A DNA stretch of 64,000 bases from CAYVLA01 sp964549615 [NCBI: uncultured Thermococci archaeon] (GCA_964549615.1 CAZJVP010000048.1:5785-69784), one strand, 5' to 3'; shown: positions 8,279 to 17,909, counted from the first letter of the stretch. The notes: generated from the letters alone by a model not told the origin. A program made the numbers and translations.

Positions 8279-11062
8279 ATGCGGAATCTGCCATCATGCG
8301 CGATCATTGCGATCATGGCCTCATCCTTACTCGTGTCGATCGCCGGCTTGAACGCGGACTGGCCGATGTGGAGGCACGACCGCGAGAACTCGGGTCACTC
8401 CCCCCTGCCCGGCAACATGAACACGGCGCCCCAGGTTCTGTGGACGTACTTCGTGGGAGGCTACGCAAGCCAAGCGCTGGGGGTGGACCTAGACGGTGAT
8501 GGGATGGAGGAGGTGGTCTATCTCACGGCAGGCAAGCTGAAGGCTGCCAAGACAGGCGGGGAGGAGATCTGGTCAACCCCACCTCTGGGGCTATCCAGCA
8601 TCCTGGCGGTCGAGGACATCGGAGCAGACGGGTCGGTGGAGATAGTGGCATGCGTGTACTCGCCCTCGGCAATAGTCCTGATAGATTCCGAGACCGGGGG
8701 TCTTGTGTGGAACTACAGCTTCCCCTCGCCATCGTCCGGGATCGGTCGCTACTCTTTCAAGGCCGCCGATATCTCGCCGCAGATGCCCGGCCCTGAACTC
8801 ATCGTCTGGCCCTATAAGAGCGAGATCGGCTATGCCTTTGGCTTCCCGGCTGATGCAGCAAGCGGCCAGCTTCTGTGGACGGCGGAGGCGCCGGAGACTA
8901 GGAACTATCCACCCCCGATAGCGGTCGCCGACCTGGACCTGGACGGCTCCATGGAAGTCTTCTTGGCAACGTTCGAGAGGATCTACTCCTTCGACGGGCT
9001 CACAGGTAGGCAGGAGATGCTTGCCTACTCACCCGGCATAAACAGGAACTATGGCACCATGGTCGCGACGAACCTGGACGAGGATCCCTACCCTGAGATC
9101 GCCCTCTTGGCGCCGAACCTCAACGAGCATCTCTGGATCGTGGACAATGACGGCTCGCGTCTGACCCAGATCTGGGACAGGTTCTTCGAGTACTCCTACC
9201 CGGATGACCTCGTGGAGATCAAGGTGACGGTCGACTCCGTGTCGGACGTCGATGGTGACGGCCGCAAGGAAATCGTCTTCTCCTTCTTCAACCAATCAGC
9301 GGATGCCAGATGGCACACCCTCATTTGGGATGCCCTTACGGCTGCACAGGAAGGTGACCTCCTGGACGAGTACCTTCTGGCTGTGGCCGACATAGATGGT
9401 GACGGAACAGACGAAGTCATCACCAGCGAGCAGCACCAGAGATCCACCCTCTATTACTCCAACATCAGCATACGCAGCCTCGATTCGGGGGAAAAGATCA
9501 TCCTCAGAAACACGGGATTGGTCATGGACTACTGGGCGGCTTACCCGCTTGGGACGAACACGATAGCCAACGGCGAGAGATGGATGGAAGGCGAGCATGG
9601 CTATGCGATATGGGCCAACGGCTCACTCGGTTTCCTGAAGCTTGTCAACGGTGTGCCCCGGATCAGATGGGTGGTGCGGCAACCATCGGTGGGATTGACC
9701 ATCCTGGGGACCTATTCTGGAACGGGGGTGCTGGCGAGCGGGAACGATGGCTGGCTCAGAGCTTACGATGAGTCGGGAGATGTCGTCGGAATGTTCAGGA
9801 CCGGCGGCTTCCTCTCGAGCCTCGTGGCAGCCGACCTTGACGGCGACGGCAAGGTGGAGGTCATAGCGAAGAATAGCCAAGGAAAGCACGTCGTCCTTGA
9901 ATGGAACGGCTCACAATCGGGCGAGATCAGGGGCGCGCCCAGGTACGCCAAATTCGGCAAGGACGGATCGTTCGTCGTATGGGACATGGACGGCAACGGG
10001 CAGCCGGAGATCCTGGTCGGGGAACCGAATGCCCTGGGCGTCCTGGATGGGTCCGGGACCCTTCTGGAGAGCTACTCCCTTCCCTCAAATCCGTACGACT
10101 GGATGGTGGCGAACATCACGGCAGACTCACACTGGGATCTGTTCGTCTGCTGCCTTGGGACGGGCAGCCACACGGCCTACACGCTTGCGATAGACGGCGC
10201 CTCCGGTCGGGTGTTGTGGACCAAGCAATACGGCACTTACGCAGGCTTCATGAGCGTGATGGATTACGACGGGAACGGGCTGGACGACCTTGTGATGCGC
10301 GAACACTTCGACTTCTACATCATACTAGGGCCGACCGGCGAGGAACGCAAGGGGACCTCCATCTGCGGCTACCACGCCCCCATCCTGACGGACATCGAAG
10401 ACGACGGCCGCGTGGAGATCGTCTGGGGCGGCGGTTGGGGCAGCCTAGCGGTGGACCGCAAGTACGATTGGGTGATCGCAAACGTGACCTTCACCTATAC
10501 GGCGCAGGTCTGGGTGAAGCTCTTCGGCGGCGGGGACAGCGACGAGATATACGGCAAGATGCCCGCGGTTGCGGACGTGGATGGCGACGGCATCAAGGAG
10601 GTTGGAATTGGGAACCGGAACGGCACCTTCCATTGCTTCGACGGATCCAGCGGCAGGCTTGAGTGGAACTTCGCAGTGGGCTCGTCTTCGTCGGATGTCC
10701 ACAGCTGCGACATCGACGGCGATGGGCTTGCAGAATTCCTCTTCGGCACCGGGGACGGGAGGCTCATCTCGCTGGGACGCGACGGGATCGAGTGGGAAAT
10801 GTACTTCGGGGACACAGTGGGAGAGCCGATCCTGTGCGACCTCGATGGAGACATGAGATCCGACATCCTCGTTCCGGTCATGGATGGGTACGTGTACGCG
10901 CTCCACATACCGGAGCGGGTTCTGAGTTCGATTTCGACGGGGCTCTTCGCGTTCGGATTTCTCAGGATACGCAAGCGCTCCCATGACAAGGGCGTCCATG
11001 CCTCAATCCATGAAGGTGGAAGTGAACATGTTTGTCCTATCGGGTGGCCTTCCTTCCCCTGA
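8279..11062 (+). CDS. large secreted FG-GAP/VCBS repeat beta-propeller protein
   Basis: 927 residues from the ATG at 8279, which follows GGAGGCC and opens a signal peptide (AIIAIMASSLLVSIAG). Upstream codons to 8084 are open but lie over the promoter TTTTAT near 8237. The mature protein opens with DWPMWRHDRENSG, a PQQ/propeller-like start, and then repeats calcium-type loops such as DLDGDGMEE, DVDGDGRKE, DIDGDGTDE, DLDGDGKVE, DMDGNGQPE and DVDGDGIKE, each followed by a hydrophobic strand. Such FG-GAP blades form integrin-like propellers outside the cell. A weak C-terminal hydrophobic segment is followed by basic residues. The 3' end overlaps the convergent hepT gene by 26 bases. The closest relative in the window is the gene at 49733. 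Confidence 0.88.
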   Translation: MRNLPSCAIIAIMASSLLVSIAGLNADWPMWRHDRENSGHSPLPGNMNTAPQVLWTYFVGGYASQALGVDLDGDGMEEVVYLTAGKLKAAKTGGEEIWSTPPLGLSSILAVEDIGADGSVEIVACVYSPSAIVLIDSETGGLVWNYSFPSPSSGIGRYSFKAADISPQMPGPELIVWPYKSEIGYAFGFPADAASGQLLWTAEAPETRNYPPPIAVADLDLDGSMEVFLATFERIYSFDGLTGRQEMLAYSPGINRNYGTMVATNLDEDPYPEIALLAPNLNEHLWIVDNDGSRLTQIWDRFFEYSYPDDLVEIKVTVDSVSDVDGDGRKEIVFSFFNQSADARWHTLIWDALTAAQEGDLLDEYLLAVADIDGDGTDEVITSEQHQRSTLYYSNISIRSLDSGEKIILRNTGLVMDYWAAYPLGTNTIANGERWMEGEHGYAIWANGSLGFLKLVNGVPRIRWVVRQPSVGLTILGTYSGTGVLASGNDGWLRAYDESGDVVGMFRTGGFLSSLVAADLDGDGKVEVIAKNSQGKHVVLEWNGSQSGEIRGAPRYAKFGKDGSFVVWDMDGNGQPEILVGEPNALGVLDGSGTLLESYSLPSNPYDWMVANITADSHWDLFVCCLGTGSHTAYTLAIDGASGRVLWTKQYGTYAGFMSVMDYDGNGLDDLVMREHFDFYIILGPTGEERKGTSICGYHAPILTDIEDDGRVEIVWGGGWGSLAVDRKYDWVIANVTFTYTAQVWVKLFGGGDSDEIYGKMPAVADVDGDGIKEVGIGNRNGTFHCFDGSSGRLEWNFAVGSSSSDVHSCDIDGDGLAEFLFGTGDGRLISLGRDGIEWEMYFGDTVGEPILCDLDGDMRSDILVPVMDGYVYALHIPERVLSSISTGLFAFGFLRIRKRSHDKGVHASIHEGGSEHVCPIGWPSFP

Positions 11063-11471
11063 GATATTCTCCCACATGCCTAGCGAACTCATCGAAGTCC
11101 TTCAGTTCTTTCACCAAGTACCCGTGTAGCCTCTCCACGTCGACATCGGCATAGGCATGAACCAGCAGGTTTCTGAAGCTGGCCGCCGGGGCGAACCTCC
11201 TAGCAAATCTCGCGGGAAGGACGCCCTCCCGGCCCAACGTTAGGATCGCTCCCCGATAGTCCTCGGGCTTCTCAAACCCTTCCTCCGAGATGATGACCTC
11301 CGCGATGTCCAGAGCGGCCTCTATCGCGACCTGGAAGTTGCGTTCGATTGCGCTCCTTAACTCGTAGTTATCTTTGAGCTGTCCCACCGTCACATTCTGT
11401 TTGCCTCGAAGGTAATCAATGCACCTTTTCATCGACATGAGCTTCCTAGCTACTGTCTCGCCCGCCTCCAT
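11037..11471 (-). CDS. hepT: HepT-like HEPN ribonuclease toxin
   Basis: 144 residues of alpha-helical HEPN (DUF86) type. The active-site motif R-x4-H-x-Y is present as RNLLVHAY near residues 99-106. HepT toxins cleave RNA and are silenced by the MntA nucleotidyltransferase, which adds AMP to a tyrosine near this motif. The partner gene lies 4 bases upstream on the same strand, so the pair forms one operon. The start is an ATG at 11471. Confidence 0.9.
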   Translation of the reverse strand: MEAGETVARKLMSMKRCIDYLRGKQNVTVGQLKDNYELRSAIERNFQVAIEAALDIAEVIISEEGFEKPEDYRGAILTLGREGVLPARFARRFAPAASFRNLLVHAYADVDVERLHGYLVKELKDFDEFARHVGEYLRGRKATR

Positions 11472-11475
11472 GGGA

Positions 11476-11889
11476 TCACTCCAATCCCTTCTCGGACACC
11501 CTCCTCAGAAACGCGTCCACGGCCCGTTTCTCATAGTATCTCCTGTCCAGATACAACGACATTATCCGATGCTCGACCTCGACCTTCCTCGAGGCATCCC
11601 TGACGAAGACCGGCTTGAACCTGATTATCTCATAGTTCAAGCTGGGGCTGGCGTCGTTCATGACAACCAAGTCCACCTTGTCGGTCTTGAGCAGCGATGC
11701 GATCTCCGACATCAGCCTCAGCCGCATCTTGAACCTTTCATCGCCTGAAAGCGATTCGTCCAGGTACACCGCGATGTCGACATCGCTCAGCTTGCCCCCC
11801 TCGCCACGTGCTTGCGACCCGAAGATGTAAGCGAGCTGGACCTGTTTGTGTCGCCGGGCGAATTCCCTTATCTGCTCCTCGAACTCCAT
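11476..11889 (-). CDS. mntA: MntA-like minimal nucleotidyltransferase antitoxin
   Basis: 137 residues with the nucleotidyltransferase signature G-S-x10-D-x-D seen as GSQARGEGGKLSDVDIAV at about residues 24-41 and a third acidic site in KVDLVVMND near 95. It is the antitoxin of the HepT/MntA pair and is thought to act by adding AMP to HepT. It is the first gene of the two-gene operon. Confidence 0.9.
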   Translation of the reverse strand: MEFEEQIREFARRHKQVQLAYIFGSQARGEGGKLSDVDIAVYLDESLSGDERFKMRLRLMSEIASLLKTDKVDLVVMNDASPSLNYEIIRFKPVFVRDASRKVEVEHRIMSLYLDRRYYEKRAVDAFLRRVSEKGLE

Positions 11890-12199
11890 GCCGAATCCGC
11901 GTATGGATCTAGCGTACCCGAGTATTAACTTTACCCATCACGAGATTAGTGAGCTGGGAAGAGCGGCGCATTGGCAGAATACAGGTGTGCCGAGCCCCGT
12001 TTGGTTCAGGTCGGATCCGACGGCAATGTAGCCAAGTAGCACCGTGTTGAACAGCCTAGCCTGGGATGCGATACGTCAGAGGGAAGGTGGACTCCAGGGA
12101 CCGATGCGTATGGCTCTTGCCGGCCCAACCTGCTATCAGTGTCTTATTCGCCCAGCTGTCCCCGTGCCCAGTCTAGGTCGAAGCTGGACTGCCGCGGAT
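11890..12199. other. no gene seen; promoter region of mntA
   Basis: Only an AT-rich patch near 11920-11935 (ATTAACTTTA on the plus strand) stands out and may hold the mntA promoter. The rest shows no frame or RNA that I can support. Confidence 0.5.
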
Positions 12200-13855
12200 T
12201 CAGACAGCCTGCCGCCTGCGAGAGGAGAGGGAACTCCTGATTCTTCCGCCGATCCTGGGGAAGGGTGCCAACGGCCGTCTGAAGGTAACGGCATTCAACC
12301 TGCCCCCGTTGATGTCCTCCACCATCTTCCTCAGGTCCCAGCCGTATTGGCGCTCGCAGACGCTGACTGCCCGAAGCCCAATCCTAGTTCCGAGCTCTAC
12401 CAGGAGGCGGACGCCGACCTTGGAGGTCGGGCCTGAGAGGCGTCGGATCATCTGGGGCCCGAGGATGTATGGGACCGATCTGAGGGTGTGAAGCCAGCAC
12501 TTCATGAACAACTCCCCGTGGAGGGGGGTTAGATCGGCGAGGCGGAAGGAACCCCTTCCCCGGTTGTTTATGTCGACGTAGAAGAGGGGCACCAGAAGGC
12601 CGATATGCCCCTTCAGGCTCTCCACGAGCTCCAGCGTGAGCTCGATGTCCTGCGGCGTCTCGCCCGGCAACCCAACAATCAGCGTCGCGCACGCCAGCCA
12701 TCGATGCTCGGAAAGAAGGTCAAAGCATCTCCGCACCATATCGGGCCATTCCTCGCTGCGGAACGGCTTCGGCTTGCCGGGAAGGAACTCCCTGATCAAT
12801 CTCGGACTCCCAGTCTCGATTCCGACCTGTCCACTCACGATGAAGCGTGACTTGAGCTCGTCGCCCCTGCCCTCCCTCTCCTTCGCGTCTCGTATCTTCT
12901 CGTTGATCTCCTCCAGAAGCGAATCAGCCTGCACGATCGATGAAACTGAGAAGTGGCTAACGGCTAGGTCATGAACGCCGGGGATCGACAGCACCGCGCC
13001 AAGAAGCTCCTTTATCCGTTCAGGACTTATGCGGGATCCACGGGAGCCATATGCGAGCACATCCTCGGAGTGAAGTATCGGCTGTTGGCCGGCCCTGAGG
13101 TTGAGAGAGACCTCGGCCACTATCTTCTCAAGGGGGATGCTCCGAAGCCTCCTCATCGCCGGGATGCAGAAACGACACCCCCTCCCGCATCCCCTCGCCA
13201 CTTCGACGAGCCCTGCGACTGAGGGCTGAGCTATGATCGGTATCTCCTCGGCGAGCACATACTGGCCTTCGACCACCCTTGGCGCCGACCTACCTTGCAC
13301 CAAGTCGCCGAAGAGCTTTGGGACGACCTTCTCGCCCTCCCCCACCACCACATGGTCTATCCCCAGATCGTCCATCGTTTCCTCGTCGGCAAGCTGCCAA
13401 GCCCCCGGTCCTCCCAACACGATCTTCGCGTCCGTGCTCCCTCTTATGGTCTCCAGAAGTGCCCTAAGATTGTGCTCCATGTAGGAGACCCCGCCCATGA
13501 GTTCCCTGAACGTGGAGGTGGCCGGGCCGATGCCCAAGGGGTCGTTCGCCGTCAGCCCCACGACGAGCGTCTTTGGCCCCAAAAGTTCGCTCAGATGCAT
13601 GGGATGCGCGACGATCACGTCATCTCTATGAAACCCAGAGACCAGCAGGCTCGCCTCAACCTTCCTCAGACCGTACGGGGCAAACCTAGCCGAGCCGTCG
13701 GCGTTCGCGTCCACAATGGGACAGAGCAAGCTGTAGTACACCCAATCCGGGAGCCTGCCGCGCGGCAGCGTGGCCGCGAAACCAAGGAAAAGGTGGCTGT
13801 GGTAGCTGCTCATCAGGGTCCTTTCCGATGTCAGGACGATCTTTCTCTCAACCAT
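12200..13855 (-). CDS. radical SAM protein with N-terminal B12-binding-like domain
   Basis: 551 residues. The N-terminal part (about 80-200) has the alternating strand-helix order of a cobalamin-binding-like Rossmann domain, ending VLGGPGAW and VVVGEGE. The radical SAM site is CGRGCRFC near residues 223-230 (C-x3-C-x2-C, for the 4Fe-4S cluster). The middle has GIETGSPRLIREFLPGKPKP and LIVGLPGETPQDIELT, typical of YgiQ/MiaB-like enzymes. The last 90 residues are basic. It is probably a cytoplasmic S-adenosylmethionine radical enzyme of unknown substrate. No partner genes are nearby. Confidence 0.88.
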   Translation of the reverse strand: MVERKIVLTSERTLMSSYHSHLFLGFAATLPRGRLPDWVYYSLLCPIVDANADGSARFAPYGLRKVEASLLVSGFHRDDVIVAHPMHLSELLGPKTLVVGLTANDPLGIGPATSTFRELMGGVSYMEHNLRALLETIRGSTDAKIVLGGPGAWQLADEETMDDLGIDHVVVGEGEKVVPKLFGDLVQGRSAPRVVEGQYVLAEEIPIIAQPSVAGLVEVARGCGRGCRFCIPAMRRLRSIPLEKIVAEVSLNLRAGQQPILHSEDVLAYGSRGSRISPERIKELLGAVLSIPGVHDLAVSHFSVSSIVQADSLLEEINEKIRDAKEREGRGDELKSRFIVSGQVGIETGSPRLIREFLPGKPKPFRSEEWPDMVRRCFDLLSEHRWLACATLIVGLPGETPQDIELTLELVESLKGHIGLLVPLFYVDINNRGRGSFRLADLTPLHGELFMKCWLHTLRSVPYILGPQMIRRLSGPTSKVGVRLLVELGTRIGLRAVSVCERQYGWDLRKMVEDINGGRLNAVTFRRPLAPFPRIGGRIRSSLSSRRRQAV

Positions 13856-14211
13856 CCTGCCAGCCCCCGTAGCCGAATTCTATGAGTAAGCCAGACTCAA
13901 GTCATCCAGCTAGCGTGCCACCGGCCTGCGTCCCGGGATGGGCGATCCCCCTCATATTTTTTTCGATACGCAAGGCAAATGACGCAAAGAGACACCGGCC
14001 CATCGAACCCCAACAAGACCTTCGAGACAAGGATCCACGAGGACCTTCGGATGCCAAGGACGGCCCGGCCAAGGTGGAGGGGATGGAAGGACAACCACCG
14101 CCCGTAAATCCCTGTCGGGCGGCCCATCAAGTCTCAGGCGTTGCCAGCTGCTTCACTCCTAGGACGTAGGAAAATAGATATCTGTCATCGCGGACCCGTA
14201 TACAGTCCGGG
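13856..14211. other. intergenic promoter region, no gene seen
   Basis: An A/T-rich block near 13951-13964 may serve the radical SAM gene on the minus strand, and AAAATAGATATC near 14169-14180 serves the plus-strand gene at 14218. No supported gene lies between. Confidence 0.5.
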
Positions 14212-14217
14212 GTGGCG

Positions 14218-15471
14218 ATGGAACTGCGAATCCCCTGCGGATCTCGCCGGAATCGGATGGTCCTAGGTATTCTAGCGGCAGTTCTTCTGCTCGGTCTGCT
14301 GGGAGTCTTGCCGATCAAGCTCAAAACCCCTCATGTTCTTAGCGGACTGCCCAGCGCCGTGATACTCACCGAATGGGGTGAGCGAGAAGAAGAGCTTGTC
14401 TGGGAGCAGCACAATCCTACCGGTCGCTGGGAGGAGGGCTTGTGGAAGACGACGCTTCCGTTCTGGATGAATGCGATTGGAGCTGTAGAGGTGGCCCGGA
14501 TGCAAGGAATGCCCGTCGTAGGCTGCTGGCTCTCTGGGATGGGGGAGAGGGGCCCGACCCTTGTCCATGTGGACTTGGTGAACAACAAGAAGTACACCTT
14601 GGACGTGAAGAAGGCTACGGGCATCAACGAGGTGAAGAGCATGGCGGCGAACTGGACCGGGGAGGTGTGCGTGGGAGGACTGGAGGGAATGGGATGGTTC
14701 CACAACGACAGCTTCACCTGGACCTTCTACCCGGTGGGGAGCCGTGGCATCCCTGGCCCCGTGACGATGCTTCACTTCGACCGTGAGGGCAAGCTCTGGG
14801 CAGGTGGCTATGTCTACCCGGGCGACGACGAGGCCAAGCCTACCGAGGGTTGGATCTCCGTCTACGATGGAAAGACTTGGAAGACCTGGACCGAGTGGCT
14901 ACTCTACCCGTACGGCAAAAGAAACAAAGTGCCTCTTCCGCCTGTCTGGGACGTCGCGTTCAAAGAGGAGGTCCCCATCATCGCCACCGATAGGGGGCTG
15001 GCTTTCTACGACTCTGGAGAGGGAGAGATTCACGCCATAGAGCCGGGCCGGGGTCCTCCCGTCGCGGGGATCGAGGTGGCTGATACCCCGATTGTCAAGA
15101 TCTTCTACGATGAGGCGGGGAGCCCATGGCTGATAGGCGGTGATCCCGTGCGGGGCGGGCGTTACCTATCCTACGTCTCCGGCTCTCGCACTAGGAGGGT
15201 ATCCTTCGCACCGACCGACAACCCTCGATGGATTCACTTTGGCCTAGGCCGGATATGGGTGGTTGCAGACCAGAACATCTTCCTCTGCAACAAGTCGATG
15301 TACGGCGAAGATGTCTGGAAGAATGGGTACATAGGAGGTGGACCCCACGGCTTCCTGTTTGACAGGGAGGGCAAGGTGTACTTCACCGGCAGGCTGGGTC
15401 TTTTCCGTTTCGACTTCGAAACCTATGGTGACATGTACTTCTGGATCTACGAGGTCGAGCACGTAGCATAG
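14218..15471 (+). CDS. signal-anchored beta-propeller-like surface protein
   Basis: 417 residues from the ATG at 14218, preceded by GGGGTGG; the GTG at 14212 is an alternative. One membrane or signal segment (MVLGILAAVLLLGLLGVLP, about 14-32) is followed by an outside domain of repeated units such as FDREGKLWAGGYV, SVYDGKTWKTWTEW, and IATDRGLAFYDSGEGE, resembling two-component-regulator-type propeller blades. It is similar in style to the protein at 51236. A TATA-like box AAAATAGATATC lies about 40 bases upstream. Function unknown; it is probably a surface binding or structural protein. Confidence 0.82.
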   Translation: MELRIPCGSRRNRMVLGILAAVLLLGLLGVLPIKLKTPHVLSGLPSAVILTEWGEREEELVWEQHNPTGRWEEGLWKTTLPFWMNAIGAVEVARMQGMPVVGCWLSGMGERGPTLVHVDLVNNKKYTLDVKKATGINEVKSMAANWTGEVCVGGLEGMGWFHNDSFTWTFYPVGSRGIPGPVTMLHFDREGKLWAGGYVYPGDDEAKPTEGWISVYDGKTWKTWTEWLLYPYGKRNKVPLPPVWDVAFKEEVPIIATDRGLAFYDSGEGEIHAIEPGRGPPVAGIEVADTPIVKIFYDEAGSPWLIGGDPVRGGRYLSYVSGSRTRRVSFAPTDNPRWIHFGLGRIWVVADQNIFLCNKSMYGEDVWKNGYIGGGPHGFLFDREGKVYFTGRLGLFRFDFETYGDMYFWIYEVEHVA

Positions 15472-15712
15472 CCCGGTGGAACCCAGGCATAGTGCTCGAT
15501 TGCCAGCACTCAATCCGCCAAGCTGTGCCCACGTCGATAGACGGTCTTGCTTTCTGCCTCAGGTCGGGCGATCCGGGAGGCAAGCAAGGAGTCAGGAAGG
15601 TTACGCAGCCTTCTCAGCAAGCAGAAGGATCTGGCCGACCTGCCGTGTCATGCGCATCGTCCTTTCCGATACGAAGATTGGATGTGGGGTGGGATTCGCC
15701 CCGCACAGTGAA

Positions 15713-15803
15713 TGGGCCCGGCGGGATTCGAACCCGCGACTTGAGGCTTAGAAGGCATGCGGGCCAAGGGCTCCCCGCCCCATCCTAGCTAGGCCACGGG
15801 CCC
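15713..15803 (-). tRNA. tRNA-Arg (anticodon TCT) with a 16-nt intron at 29/30
   Basis: Acceptor stem GGGCCCG pairs fully with CGGGCCC, discriminator A, no encoded CCA. The D-stem is GCCT/GGGC. The T-arm is GCGGG-TTCGAAT-CCCGC. Read straight through, the anticodon arm is 16 bases too long. Removing 15757-15772 leaves the stem GGGGC/GCCTC around the loop CTTCTAA, anticodon TCT, with a mature length of 75 bases. The removed bases form a standard bulge-helix-bulge motif (see the intron entry). Confidence 0.93.
15757..15772 (-). other. tRNA-Arg intron, non-canonical position 29/30
   Basis: The 16-base intron reads AGCCCTTGGCCCGCAT. Exon GCGG (tRNA 24-27) pairs with CCGC in the intron to give the 4-bp central helix. 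The 3-base bulges are GG^A and AT^G. Inside, GCC pairs with GGC around the loop CTT. Outside, tRNA 22-23 can pair with 31-32. This is the form cut by the archaeal tRNA splicing endonuclease. Confidence 0.88.
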
Positions 15804-15823
15804 CCCTTGCTGGGGCCGATCTC

Positions 15824-15832
15824 ATTAAAAAT
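15824..15832 (-). promoter_or_regulatory. TATA box of tRNA-Arg
   Basis: ATTTTTAAT on the minus strand is centred 25 bases before the first base of the tRNA, the usual archaeal distance. Confidence 0.7.
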
Positions 15833-16081
15833 CGTTCTCTGATCGGACGAGGCCCGGCGCAACCAGAAGGATGGTTCTGTGCGAAGCGGGGGCCAAGAAG
15901 CGGAAATCCGATCCAAGAACCGTGCCGGACGGTCAGCAGAGGTCCGCTGAACAAACATTTTTATGGTGCTTGCCGGGACGCTGGCCAAAGAGGCCTGGGT
16001 CCGCTCCTGGACCACGGCCGTGCTCTGCTTTTCCCACCTAGATGTGAGAAAGCGGTGAAGGCGATCTAGAGGAGGAGTGAC

Positions 16082-17200
16082 ATGGCAAAAGTGAGTCTGA
16101 GCGTGATCAAAGCTGACGTTGGGAGTTTGGCGGGACACACCGTCGTCCCCAACGAGTTGAAGGAGATAGCGAGGAAGAGCCTCTCCGAGGCCAAGAAGAG
16201 CGGCCTCATCAAGGACTTCTACGTTGCCAACTGCGGGGATGACCTTGAGCTCATCATGGCCCACAACAAGGGCACTGACAATGCGGAGATCCACGGACTA
16301 GCGTGGAAGACCTTCGAGAAGGCGGCTGACAAGGCCAAGGAGATGATGCTCTACGGCGCGGGCCAGGACCTACTGTCGGACGCATTCTCGGGGAACGTCC
16401 GGGGGATGGGGCCAGGGATCGCGGAGATGGAGTTCACGCAGCGCAAGGCCGAGCCCCTCGTAGTCTTCATGATGGACAAAACGGAGCCCGGCGCGTTCAA
16501 CCTTCCCATCTTCAAAATCTTCGCCGACCCGTTCACAAACGCGGGCCTCGTCATCGATCCCAACGCGCATGCCGGCTTCAGGTTCGAGATCTGGGACATC
16601 CTGGAACACAAGAAGGTGATGATGAGCTGCCCTGAGGAGATGTACGACATGCTCGCCCTGATCGGCGCAAAGGGCAGGTACGTCATCAAGAGGGTCTATC
16701 CCAAGAAGGAGCACCCCAAGCTGCCACCCGAGGAACCCGTCGCGGTCGTCAGCACGGAGAAGCTGTTCCAGATAGCGGGCGAGTACGTCGGAAAGGACGA
16801 TCCCTGCGGGATAGTGCGGGCCCAGTCCGGCCTTCCCTCAACGGGCGAGGTTCTCGAGGGATTCGCGTTCCCGCACTTGGTGTCGGGATGGATGCGCGGT
16901 AGCCACAACGGGCCACTCATGCCCTGCGCCGAGAAGGACGCGGTGTGTTCAAGGTTCGACGGCCCGCCAAGGCTGGTTGGCCTTGGCTTCAACCTGGCGA
17001 ACGGCATCCTACACGGACCCATGGACATGTTCGCAGATCCGGTCTGGGACTACCAGAGAATGGAGGCCGCGAAGATAGCGGACTACATGAGGAGGCATGG
17101 GCCATTCGAGCCCCACAGGCTGCCTCTTGAGGACATGGAGTACACGACCTTGCCGAAGGTCCTCAAGAACCTCTCCGGGCGGTTCGAGCCCGTCGAGTAG
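16082..17200 (+). CDS. fbp: fructose-1,6-bisphosphate aldolase/phosphatase (archaeal class V)
   Basis: 372 residues, close to the family length. It makes and dephosphorylates fructose-1,6-bisphosphate in gluconeogenesis with Mg. The acidic metal-binding start is present (SVIKADVGSLAGH), as are CGDDLELIM and the Tyr-x-x-Lys pair in VYPKK (Tyr206, Lys209), which matches the catalytic Tyr/Schiff-base Lys of characterised enzymes; equivalence is inferred. The ATG follows GGAGGAGTGAC. A TATA-like ATTTTTATGG lies near 15957. The triosephosphate isomerase gene follows directly, so the two form an operon that joins triose phosphates into hexose phosphate. Confidence 0.97.
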   Translation: MAKVSLSVIKADVGSLAGHTVVPNELKEIARKSLSEAKKSGLIKDFYVANCGDDLELIMAHNKGTDNAEIHGLAWKTFEKAADKAKEMMLYGAGQDLLSDAFSGNVRGMGPGIAEMEFTQRKAEPLVVFMMDKTEPGAFNLPIFKIFADPFTNAGLVIDPNAHAGFRFEIWDILEHKKVMMSCPEEMYDMLALIGAKGRYVIKRVYPKKEHPKLPPEEPVAVVSTEKLFQIAGEYVGKDDPCGIVRAQSGLPSTGEVLEGFAFPHLVSGWMRGSHNGPLMPCAEKDAVCSRFDGPPRLVGLGFNLANGILHGPMDMFADPVWDYQRMEAAKIADYMRRHGPFEPHRLPLEDMEYTTLPKVLKNLSGRFEPVE

Positions 17201-17217
17201 TGGGCGGGGGCTGGGCA

Positions 17218-17892
17218 TTGAAGATCAGGACGCCCGTTATCGTGCTCAACGTGAAGGCTTATGCCGAATCCTCGGGCGAGAGGGGCGTAGCGCTTCTCAA
17301 GGCGTGCGAGGAAGCATCCGAAGAGACTGGCGCGTCCATAGTGATCTGCCCCCAGCAGGTCCAGCTGGCCCTCATCGCCAAGCAGTCGAGGATCCCGGTC
17401 TTCGCGCAAAGCGTCGATGCCCTCGACCCGGGCAGCCAGACGGGCTGGGTAACGCTTCAGTCCATAAAGGCGGTGGGCGCGGCCGGAACGCTAGTCAACC
17501 ACTCGGAGCACAGGCTAAAACTGGCGGAGATCGAGTGGATCGTCTCCAAGGCAAGGGAGATGGACCTCGTCACCTGCGTGTGCACCAACAATGTCCCGGT
17601 CAGCATGGCAGCGGCTGCGGTGTCGCCCGACTTCGTCGCGGTGGAGCCCCCGGAGCTGATCGGATCGGGCATCGCGGTCTCCAGGGCTGACCCTCAGATC
17701 GTGCGCAACAGCGTCGACGCCGTCAAGAAGGTCAACAGAAAGGTCACCGTTCTTTGCGGCGCCGGGATAACCACAGGCGACGACGTCAAGGCCGCGATCG
17801 AGCTGGGCTCGGAGGGAGTACTCCTCGCCTCCGGAGTGGTCAAGGCCAAGAATCCCAAGGCCGCGATCCTGGATCTCTGCAAGGGCGTGTAG
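17218..17892 (+). CDS. tpiA: triosephosphate isomerase, archaeal type
   Basis: 224 residues from the TTG at 17218; a GTG at 17200, overlapping the fbp stop, is the alternative and adds six residues. Archaeal enzymes of this length are tetramers. Catalytic residues are visible: Lys in VLNVKAY, His in LVNHSEHR, Glu in VAVEPPELIGSG. The phosphate loop GAGITTGDDV and the end LLASGVVKAK are also present. It interconverts glyceraldehyde-3-phosphate and dihydroxyacetone phosphate, the substrates of the fbp product next door. Confidence 0.97.
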   Translation: MKIRTPVIVLNVKAYAESSGERGVALLKACEEASEETGASIVICPQQVQLALIAKQSRIPVFAQSVDALDPGSQTGWVTLQSIKAVGAAGTLVNHSEHRLKLAEIEWIVSKAREMDLVTCVCTNNVPVSMAAAAVSPDFVAVEPPELIGSGIAVSRADPQIVRNSVDAVKKVNRKVTVLCGAGITTGDDVKAAIELGSEGVLLASGVVKAKNPKAAILDLCKGV

Positions 17893-17909
17893 TCCGGCCC
17901 TTGCAATCG

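Noticed and set aside
13882-14169. 95-codon open frame on the plus strand
   Set aside because: Proline- and charge-rich random-looking composition, no ribosome site, and it lies across promoters.
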